DNA from: Cytospora piceicola
Lineage: Eukaryota; Ascomycota; Sordariomycetes; Diaporthales; Cytosporaceae
Direction: 5' to 3'
NCBI GenBank assembly: GCA_023375675.1
Contig: JALQBC010000003.1
Location: 372,001 to 436,000 of the forward strand
Length of the DNA stretch: 64,000 nucleotides
The position numbers and the translations under genes were made by a program. Every line of letters starts with the position of its first letter. The first letter of the stretch is position 1. This document shows, piece by piece, positions 54,857 to 64,000 of the stretch. The notes under the pieces are model-generated. The model had not been told where the DNA came from and made no database searches. It was given only the letters and a program-made list of their open reading frames with translations.

Positions 54857-57334
54857 GGCGGACAGACCGCTTGGGCAATCAAGAAAACCACTTGAGTAGT
54901 GCACACGAAGTAATGCGACTTCGAGTTTGAATAGTGATGGAATGCCGTAGATGCTAGTCGCCAAATTACACTTGATGGTGACTGGTCAGGCCGGATCGTG
55001 ACTGTCGTTGAGAGGGAGAGGGGTCCGCAAACGGGATCAGGACCTTCGTCCAGTTGTGAATCCACTCCAGGCACTGCAGACATCGAAAGGCTGCGTGTGG
55101 GTTGTCGGAAGGGTCAAGGGTTGGCGATGGGACCTTGGAACAACTGGCAGATGCAGTGAGATGCAGTAGCTCCGCACAGTTTGGGGTGTGCTGCCTTTCA
55201 GGGATGCGAGGATGAAGCAAGGAGGAAGAAGCTGGCCGACGGCGAAAACAGAAGACAAATGGTTGGGGAGGTCGGAATTGAGTCAGGGAAAGTCTGACAT
55301 GCCGTGCGACACCAAGGTAAAGCTCATCATGGTGCTAGTATACTTTTGCCCGACTTTTCAGTCCTCGGATTGCCTCATATAGGCTGATGAAGAGACACAG
55401 TTGAAGCTTCTCCTCGGCTGGAAGAGGACAGACGGAGAAGGGACGGTGATATAGCCAAATACGCCGGGGGCTCGGCCTCCCCTCCCCTTGAAAGTGCGAT
55501 AGAGCTAGGAGAGTCCGTTTGAGAGATTGACACGGCGAGCTTGGAGGAAACTGATAAGGTTCGACGGAATGGGGGATACGTTTCAACTGCGACAATATCC
55601 CAAAGTCGACCGGATTATTATGCGGTCTTGTCGAGTGGCCGGTACTTGGAAGCTCGTGTCTCGTGATGACCTGGCGTCGGATCGATGTCACCCTTGAACG
55701 CAGACATTCGGTGGAGGTACTGTAATGACTTGTCAAGTGGTATAAGTCCCTGGGTCGATTAGTTGCTGGGTGCTGATAGCGGACATTCAGTATTCAGCCT
55801 TGTGTGTGGCTCTGATGGGTTCACAACAGTAAGAGAGAGATAGCGGTATGCACAGCAGAAGAGAGAGATGCGGTGCAGTGCAGTGTCTCGTTCTGATAAA
55901 GAGAAGAGGATCAATCTGCCCGTGTCTATGTAATGGATGATGGAAGGAGACCCGGAGTCTACCTTGAGAATACTGAGATTCTCATTACCTTTGTAGGTAC
56001 AATGGCCAGATGATACGGGTACGATATACGTACCTAGATACCTAGGTTATAGGTACCTAGGCATCTAGGCACCTGGGCGGATGCAGGCAGGCGGTGGCGG
56101 TAGGACTAGCAGGGCTCGCGAAACGACAGGAGAGGCTGTTATCGCTTGCCGTAATTAACCCCAGTATCGACCAATCAGCTACAGTGGCGAGCAGGGACAC
56201 GCAGGGAAGACGCAGTGGCAGATCAGACTTAGACCCACTTGACCCAGCAGGGACGACAGGGGGTTAGCAGGTGTGGCAGGGATGGCAGGGATAACATCGT
56301 CACAGAGAGACAAGGCGAGAGACTTATGGAGGTACTGTGGTACGGACAAGGGGGTAATACTGACGAGAGCGCAAGGGAAATCTCCATCTCCCGTCTCTTC
56401 CAGCCAATTGGCCCCGAATCCTCCCAGTCTTCCCGCCCACACAGGTTCCACCTTGGTCTCTCTCTTTTCTGCGGACCTGGCCGCTCAGGTGTTGGCCTTT
56501 CCAAGATTCTGCCCTCTGCCCCCACTCACATCTCTTTCGCACTGGCACAACAGGCACAGCCCAGCACCCAGAACCCAGAACCCAGCAACCCAGTCAACCC
56601 AGCCAAAGCCCACCCAAGCCCGGCCAAACACAAGCGAGCGACTCATCAGTCCGCATTCTCCAGTTCCCAAACCGCAAAAGCCTGGTGACCTGGCTGGAAG
56701 GAAGCACTTCGAACAAAAGAAGCCAGGGAAAGCCAATTCTTCCTAGCTCCTCTTAGACTCTTTTCCCCCTCTTACCCGCACACCTCCTCCGACTCATAAC
56801 TCTGGCTTCTGTGTAGTCTTCTCCCGATCTTGACGACATTGAGACATTAGTCCTTCAGTCTTTTTTACCTGTACACTATACCTGCCAGCCTACCATACCA
56901 CTATCCTTACCGTTCCGTCCTCCTCGACAGTGGGACTGTGCTTGTCCTCTTGAAGCCTTTGTTAGGACATCCCTCTCAGCAAGCAAGCAGCATTGCCGAT
57001 TGAAGCACCCTCAGACGCCCATCTCACACACCAGCCCCTTTGATTAACCAGAACAACCTCGTGCCTCACTCCTCTGGCCGAAGTGATAACACTTGGCTTG
57101 AATTTGGTCAAGTTCACTCTGTCCTGTGGATTTGGAACATCAGCGCCTTGATTATCAGCCTATCGAATTCCAGGTTTTCCGCCCCAATCTGGCCTCTTCT
57201 TTGCCCGGCCCCCTGGCTGTTTGACGCATCTCCTCTCGACGCGCCTCAGCCAGCCCTCCCCCCAATCCCGTTTTCCGTTGTCCAGAGGTGCCCATGATGG
57301 TGCACAGGAATAGTTTGTTCCGGAACTGAATGAT
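54857..57334. promoter_or_regulatory. Divergent intergenic region ALKBH6-type gene/HOS4
   Basis: About 2.5 kb. A cluster of CCTAGG palindromes lies at 56031-56072. The final 500 bp before HOS4 is pyrimidine-rich with many CCT/TCC stretches, as expected for a long 5' leader. Several overlapping frames at 56180-56750 have no recognisable product. No RNA gene was seen. Confidence 0.45.
56031..56072. repeat. Cluster of CCTAGG palindromic motifs
   Basis: Four overlapping variants of the ACCTAG(G) motif in 42 bp, the longest being ATAGGTACCTAGGCA-like. It is the clearest cluster outside the 14-16 kb stretch and represents a motif spread over many intergenic regions of the window. Confidence 0.75.
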
Positions 57335-60300
57335 ATGGATGCGCAGAATGCTGCAGAGTCCGCCGCTACGAAGCCAGCTGCTTCCACTCCTGCCTCTCCA
57401 AGGCCATGCAACAATAACATCAACACTACCGAGCCTAATTCGTCCAACAAGCCTCCATCCTCCGCGCCCTCCGTGAGCAAGTCGCCTCTAACTTCAGCAC
57501 CCCCTCCATCAACAATCCTGAGAGAACCCAAACCCAGTGGAGCGTCGTCTCACCAACAGGGCCAGGATGACGATGCTGGCGCTGACAACAACTCCGAGGC
57601 AGAGACCATCGTTCTGGGGACAAGCAATGATGGTTCACCGGTCAAATCCCGCAAGGTGATCAAGCGCGAGGATGGTAGTGACCGTGACGAGCGGAGGAGT
57701 GTCGACGGTTTTCCCTCGAAGCGCAAGACCTTTGAAGGCAAGAACGACAGCCATGGCCCCAAGGAAGGAGATGGTGGTAGCAACAGCCTAGCGACGGACG
57801 CCGCGAAGAGGAAACGGTTCCTTGACCATCCACGAAGTAAGGACTCAAGTGGGTTGAGCTCGGCACCGGCATCTCCCTCATATCGTTATCAGCAACAGCC
57901 TGCTGATGGTCATCCAGACTCTGAGTCGGAATTAGCCCACCCAAGCTCGCCAAAAACCAGCTCCAAGGAAAGAGAGCCCAGAGACAAGGATAACTCCAAG
58001 CCAAAGTCGACGGATAAAATGGTCCCCCATAAGCGGAAAGTACCAAAGGCCGATTCCGAGGACGATGCCGACAACGAACACCACAAATTCCGCCGACAGA
58101 GGATATCTGCGTCCATTGATGCATCCTCGATGCAACGCCCAATACACAAGGACCGTGACCCCCCGAAGCTTACCTCGTCCAAAACCGTCAATGATCGCAT
58201 TTTCTCCCCACGTCTACGATCCACTTCGCCACATCCTCGAACCCACCGTCGCAGCGCATCCACCCAGGTTGTATCCCAATCCTCCTCCAGTGGACTCAGT
58301 CACAAGAAAAAGCGTGTTCCCCCTCCCTTGACCACAGACTATCATTCGGATGAGTCTTCCACGAGCGGTAGTCCCCACATTCGGAGCTCGACAATACGCG
58401 GTTTAGCAACGCCAGCCACCGCTGAGTCCACCATGTCGTCAGCCAAAAGCACAGCTCACAAAAAACACGTCGACGCGCATGGCCAAACACAGCTTGCCAA
58501 GGCGTGTTCAAGGGGCGAATATGAGAACGTCAAGAAAAGGCTACACGAGCGTCCACAGGATCTGGATTTTCCAGACTATGCTGGCAATACCCCTCTCCAG
58601 ATTGCGGCCATCAACGGTTACGACGACATAGTGAAGCTGCTTGTCGATGCAGGTTGCGATATCGACTGTGTAAATCACGACAAAGATACCCCGCTTTTGG
58701 ATGCCGTTGACAATGGCCACCTGGATGTCGTCAAAGTCCTGCTTGATGCTGGAGTGAACCCACGCAAAGCCAACGTCAATGGCGAGGAACCGCTGGATCG
58801 AGTGGACGACGACCTCGATAACGCCGAGGAAATCCGAGCTGCACTGACTGAGGCAAGGAAGAAGGTGGGTGACCGGAGGCGAACTTCAGAAGAGCAGCAA
58901 GAAAACACGGATACCAGATCGTTCGGCCCCGACAGCCCGCGGCGTTCACCTGCTGTAGCCGAACCACCCACTAGCACGCGAAGGGCGGCTAGCTCCCGTT
59001 CTCACAAGCTGAGCAACCAAGTGTTGTATATGCACATGGATGACAAGACCTTGCGATCAGCGGCTGGTCGAGGTGACGTCGAAACAGTGGAACGCATCCT
59101 CCAGGTTAGGGATAATTTTGACGACGCCGAGGCTATGGTCGCTGCGGCGAGGGGTGGGCACGAGACGGTCATGAACCTTCTGCTGGCGTTGGGTAACGCC
59201 AATCCTGATCCTTCGCCCGTGGGTACGTGGCCCCCAGACGTAGCGACACCGATGTTGGCAGCCATTGGTCAAGAGAATATTAGGGTTATCAGGTTGCTTT
59301 TGGCTCAGTCGAATTTCGATCCAACCAGGAAATTCCGAGGGGAGACTTACTACGAGATTGCCCAGAAACGGCAGGGGCCTAATTGGAAAGAGGAAGAGCA
59401 CCTTCTCAAGCTACACTATGACGATTACAAGAGAGCCCACAGAGACCCCTTGAAGAAGTCCCCGAACCGGAGAGAGCATGAAACGAAGCGCGCTGGCCGG
59501 ACCGAATCAAAAGATGATTCCACGAGAGCCTTGAAGCGCAAGGCTACCAGTCCCACTAGGGAGGGGCATCGAGTCGCATCCGGCAAGTCTCGCACCAGCG
59601 AAAAGGAGGCGAAAGGCGCTAGTTCCGCTGGGACGAAGCACGACGATTTGACCTCGCCGAAACGAGGGCCTGGTAGGCCCAGGAAAGATGACCGTGCGCT
59701 TCCTACCATTGCTATCTCAGAAGGCGAGACTTCCCCACCTACTGTCAGATCATCCAGCAAGCCAAAACGCCCCGACATTGATCCTGCATCATTCTCTTCT
59801 GAAGGAGAAACAAAGCCGAGGAAGAGGCTCATGTCTGGCAAGGACCTGAAAGAACAGCGAGAGAAAAGCAGGCGCGCCAGTATGGTGTCCACCTCCTCGT
59901 CACTACGCGAACCCCCAAGCCCTCGTGAGTCCCGTCAGGACGAGTTGCACGAACTTCCAACCGAGAAATACCATGATCGAGCAAAGGCACTCAAGAGAGA
60001 CGGATCACGAGATCGGCTGTCCGTCTCCGGCGACAACTCTAGTAAGCGAAGTCGAATCAGTGCCACGCCTGATCATGGCTCTTCCGAGAAAGAAGGTGAA
60101 CCTCCCAAGAGGAGGCGGCTGGAAGGAGACAAGAAGGACCGTCTGCCGAAGCCTAGCTCTTCACCAGATAGGAATCGCAAGTCGACAGCTTCCCGCGATG
60201 CGCCAGCTGCATCCAAACACGATGACAAGCCTGCTCGCAAGCATGATGAAGGCGACAAGAGAGACGCTACCAGGCCTCGGAAGTCTGATTCTGCATCAGA

Positions 60301-62003
60301 CCACAGTAGGGGTGACTCCGGCAAATCAGGCTCATCAGAGAAGAGCATTTATGTCAAGTCGGAAGATGCCGATGTCGTCATGAAGGACGCAGGTCATGCT
60401 CTTGATGAGGAAAGCAGGTCCCGCGCTGCACGAGAGAAGGAGGATGAGAAAAAGCGCCATGCTGAACTCGAGATCAAGAAAAAGGAAAAAGAAGCCGAGG
60501 AGCGGAAGCGTCGTGAGGAAGCTGAAACAAGGCGTCGTCAAGCCGAAGCCAAGAAGCGTGAGGAGGATGAAAAGGAGAAGAAGCGCCTGGAGGAGGAGGA
60601 CTACAAACAACGTGAAGAAGAGGCCCGGAAACAAAGGGAAGAAGCGGAGAGGGTTCAAAGGGAAGAGGAAGAGCGGCGCAAGCAAGACGAGGAGAAGAGA
60701 CGCCTGGAAAAGGAGAAAGAGGAAGTTGAGCGCAAAAAGCGAGAAGAGCAAGAGCGGATTCGCAAAGAGAAAGAGGCTGCTGAACATGCCCGACGGAGGC
60801 GAGAGGAGGAAGAACGCAAGGAACAAGAGCGACGGGAACGTGAAGAGCAGCGACGTGCACTTAGGGAGGCCGAGCTGCGCAAAATCCGCGAGGAGCAGGA
60901 AAAGGCTCGCCTTGACAAGCTCCCGGCGTTCTTGCGCTGGCTTGATCGCGGCATCAACACCAGGACTCCTGAGACAGCCAAGAGGTTCCGTATCCTCACG
61001 GGTGTTCGCTACGACAGCATCCGCCCCGAAACCGCGGGCACTGAGGAAGGCCGTGAGCTGTGGATCATAAACACTCAAGCTGCTCTTCTCCTTGGCGAAA
61101 GTGATCTTCGTCTTTCCCGTTTCCCAGGCTGGGACCGTGTTCCTGCGTCCGAGGCCGCCAAATACGTCATCCTTGGGAAACGACGACCCAGTTGTGGTCT
61201 CATCGATGTCGACGAGTTCGATCTAGGCAGACAGCTTCCTGACTATTATTTCGGCAAAGAACCAGAACTGCTGAGCTTCAAAGAGAAACAGCAACTCCAG
61301 GAGGAGTCCAAATTGAAGTTCCGGGAGTTGGACCTGTTCTTTGTCAAGGTAAGAATCTTCGTCTTCGAAACTCCAGGGCAACGCTGACCAATCTTCGCAG
61401 CTGTCTGACTTTATGTTCTTCATCCCGAACATCCCCCATCTGCGCAATCTCGAGGTTGTGGTGATGTATGAGGAAATCCCGGAGACCGTAGAACAGTATG
61501 AGAAGGGGGAGTATCCTTCTAGATGGAAGAACGACCCTGATGCCGAGCGCTACATGGGATTCTGTCCGCGGAACAAATACTATGTTAACGGCCAGCTCAT
61601 CCGCGAGGGCAAGGTTGATATCAACAACGTCAGCAAGACACCATGGCCAGAGCAGCGAGTGCCTCGCGACGGACTCACTGCTGTGTCACCCACCAATCCC
61701 AACTACGTACGTTTTGCCAAGGAGCAAGGTCTCGGCCATCTCCTTTCCGGTCTCAGGACGCCTCCTATGACTACCGCTGCCCGATCCTCTCCAAACCGCC
61801 TCTTCTCTTCGCAGAGAGCTTTCCAGGGCCCAAACGACGGGCTCTCCCCTCCTCCGTCAGAATGCACCGCCACCGCCAATGGAGATGCTCTTCAGCCGCG
61901 CTCTTCCACGCCTTTAACGGCCGAACAAGACAAGCCCCTCGTCAACGGCCATAGCAGCCACGCAGAACCTATTGGAGCCGGCGGTGAATCCGACAATCAT
62001 TGA
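57335..62003 (+). CDS. HOS4: Set3 complex subunit Hos4-like, ankyrin-repeat chromatin protein
   Basis: Two exons, 57335-61348 and 61401-62003 (52-nt intron), give 1538 residues. The N-terminal 380 residues are polar and disordered. Ankyrin repeats lie at about 385-500 (TQLAKACSRGEYENVKKRL, GNTPLQIAAINGYDDIVKLL, DTPLLDAVDNGHLDVVKVLL) and about 565-690 (LRSAAGRGDVETVERIL, PMLAAIGQENIRVIRLLLAQ). An AT-hook-like KRGPGRPRK lies near residue 775. About 1030-1195 is a highly charged Glu/Arg/Lys stretch, a probable single alpha helix or coiled coil. The conserved C-terminal domain (about 1195-1440) begins LPAFLRWLDRGINTRTPE and crosses the intron at LFFVK-LSDFMFFIPNIPHLR. This order matches fungal Hos4, a subunit of the Set3 histone deacetylase complex. 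The tail is Ser/Pro-rich. Identification rests on domain order and length. Confidence 0.85.
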
Positions 62004-63134
62004 AGGCTCATTCATGTGGCGGCAGCGGAAACCGTGCCTTCAGCTCCCTTGGCTTTGGGACCGTCCCAGTCCCTAGACAGTGCTTGCTGCACCGTATGTA
62101 CATTTGAACGGCCTGTGCATCTGCCGTTCGTATTCAAGTCTGCAAGGAGCTGTGCCGAGCAGGATTTTATGAGTGGCCCACGCCCGACTGGAATCATTGC
62201 TAAAGGGGAGTTTCCTGGCAAAGGCAGGAATAACTGGACGCTCTTACCGGATTGGCCCAGAACATGGCCATGGAATAAACCGGCCTCTGGTGGGTGGTAC
62301 GCCTGAACGAGGTCCTTGTTTACGCCCGGCTTCTCGGTATGATGCCACCCGAGGAATATCAGATTCAGTAGCCAATAACTCTCTGGTTGCTACACCAGCA
62401 CTGGGTTGTTGGATGAATAGTTGGGTTGCAGGCAAGACGATATTGATCGTCATGGGGACAGCAAAATCGAGTCCTTGGGGTCGATGGCCCCTTGGGAAGT
62501 GTAGAATAAATCGTCGTGGAAGGCATGATGACCGCCTCGATACCAATATGTAGCCTATGCACCTGACCCCTACATGGCATTGCTGAAGGAGACTACATTC
62601 CGGTTAGTCTCAATACAAATGAATAACAAACAAACAAACAAGCTTGGAACTTGCCGTGATGTGCCCTTATGTGTAACTAACTGTCCATCTAACGTCGTCC
62701 AAACGGGTAAGTATACATCTACGTAGGGGTTGTGAGGGCGACCCCTTAATGAGTAAGCTAAGTAAGGAAAGACAATAAAATAAGTGTTGAAGAAGAATGC
62801 GATTAAAAGTACAGTGAACTAAAGAGTTGTCGGCTCAGGTTTCGATAGGCAACCCGACTCAATCACTGCAATACTCATATGAAAGCCATTACAAGCGTTC
62901 GAAAGAAGGCTGAGAAGGAAGGCGGTGGCGGTGACATCAGTCAGGTCAATTTAGAGGGGCGAGGCGGGAGCTCCAAAAAATTGCGCCCCACCCACGATTT
63001 TGGTCCTTGACAAACCACCACACCAACGGCATCACGAGCGTAGAGACATCTATTCCGCGACAGACTGCGTGCGCTCTTACATTTGACTGGTCACTTCTTT
63101 CTTTCAACAGACTGCTCTGTTCAAATCCGCCAAG
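62004..63134. other. Spacer HOS4/RBG1
   Basis: About 1.13 kb between two plus-strand genes. It should contain the HOS4 3' UTR and the RBG1 promoter. An ACAA repeat lies near 62624-62640. No gene seen. Confidence 0.45.
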
Positions 63135-64000
63135 ATGTCGACCACCGTGGAGAAGGTGCGTAGTGAAGAAGGATTTTTGTGTGGACTGCGATGCTGACTT
63201 TCCATGCGACAACAGATCAAGGAGATCGAGACCGAAGTACGTGCAAACCCATATATACATCTGCTCGTGGCCGCTGGATCGACCATACCCGACGCATAGA
63301 GAGGTGTAAAGGACGAAATGGGTCACAGGATGCCCAAAGACAAGGCGCTCGAAGCCGGCCGGGCAGCCTCATTCGTGCGCACACCGACTCTCGGCGTATC
63401 TGGTGGTCATCCAGCACCAGAAGTTTTCCCTCTAGAAACGTCTGCGTACGATTCGATTGATTCTAATTTACAAACAGATGGCTCGGACCCAGAAGAACAA
63501 GGCAACGTCCTTCCATCTGGGTCAGCTGAAGGCGAAGCTCGCCAAGCTCAAGAGGGAGTTGCTCACGCCCTCAAGTAGTGGTGGCGGCGGCGGTGCTGGT
63601 TTCGATGTAGCTCGTACAGGTGTTGCTAGTATTGGCTTCATCGGGTTTCCGTCCGTGGGGAAGAGTACGCTCATGAGCAAACTAACGGGACAGCACTCTG
63701 AAGCGGCGGCATACGAGTTCACAACCTTGACCAGTGTGCCGGGTCAGGTTCAGTACAACGGTGCACCCCTTCAAATCATCGATCTTCCAGGAATTATCGA
63801 GGGAGCAAAGGACGGACGAGGACGTGGACGACAAGTCATCGCGGTTGCAAAGACCTGCCATCTGATCTTCATTATCCTCGATGTGAACAAGCCTCTTACC
63901 GACAAGAGGGTCATTGAGAACGAACTCGAGGGCTTCGGAATCCGAATCAACAAAGGACCACCAAACATCACGTTCAAGAAGAAGGACAAGGGTGGCCTCA
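63135..64000 (+). CDS. RBG1: Developmentally regulated GTP-binding protein Rbg1/DRG1, 3' part outside window
   Basis: Three exons seen: 63135-63155 (21 nt), 63216-63236 (21 nt) and 63478 onward past the window end. The spliced start is [25 protein letters not shown], the typical DRG helix-turn-helix N terminus, followed by [17 protein letters not shown]. The GTPase core shows G1 GFPSVGKST, the conserved G2/G3 region ([15 protein letters not shown]...[11 protein letters not shown]) and the DRG-specific [18 protein letters not shown]1/Rbg1 proteins bind translating ribosomes with a Dfrp/Tma46-type partner. The two 21-nt exons and a 241-nt second intron are easily missed; a predictor would probably start at the internal ATG at 63478. 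Donors are GTGCGT and GTACGT. Confidence 0.94.

Overview
This is a window of nuclear DNA from a filamentous ascomycete (Pezizomycotina), most likely a Sordariomycete. Genes are split by short introns, mostly 50-150 nt, with GTAAGT/GTACGT-type donors and CTGAC/CTAAC-like branch sites. The housekeeping set is typically fungal (Pex3, Bet5, Sar1, Rse1, Mss51, Hos4, Rbg1). Intergenic DNA is rich in short palindromic TACCTAGGTA motifs and microsatellites. I see no transposon, tRNA, rRNA or CRISPR array. Twenty protein-coding genes can be supported; two run off the window edges (THI6 at the left, RBG1 at the right).

Layout. 1-9.4 kb: THI6 (-), PEX3 (+), BET5 (-) and a CaMKK/Sak1-type kinase (+), as two divergent pairs. 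9.4-11.8 kb: a gene-poor convergent spacer. 11.8-13.5 kb: a Hal4/Hal5-type kinase (-). 13.5-20.3 kb: a 6.8-kb stretch without a supportable gene. 20.3-28.2 kb: three minus-strand genes, namely a patatin-type lipase, SAR1 and a DUF2457-like nuclear protein. 28.2-33.7 kb: a second large gene-poor stretch. 33.7-38.5 kb: ATP16, an unrecognised zinc-binding protein with an in-frame TAG near its N terminus, and a zinc/LysM/UBA-like protein (all +). 38.7-44.7 kb: RSE1 (-) and MSS51 (+) share a 315-bp divergent promoter. 45.0-52.0 kb: three minus-strand genes, namely a STAND-N-terminal-like protein with two ubiquitin-like domains and C-terminal repeats, a protein with a degenerate retropepsin-like region, and an IAH1-type esterase. 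53.0-54.9 kb: DFG10 (+) and an ALKBH6-type dioxygenase (-), convergent with a 26-bp gap. 57.3-64 kb: HOS4 (+) and RBG1 (+).

There is no gene cluster or operon. The genes are ordinary cellular functions: thiamine synthesis, peroxisome biogenesis, ER-Golgi traffic, lipid and dolichol metabolism, splicing, mitochondrial translation and ATP synthesis, chromatin repression, and kinase signalling. The parts most likely to hold undescribed biology are the double ubiquitin-like protein at 45.0-46.8 kb, the zinc/LysM/PPxY/UBA-like protein at 37.5-38.5 kb, the zinc-protein gene with the in-frame stop at 35.2 kb, and the retropepsin-like protein at 47.6-49.7 kb. Exon coordinates were worked out by hand from splice consensus, reading phase and expected family sequence; no alignment or transcript data were available.
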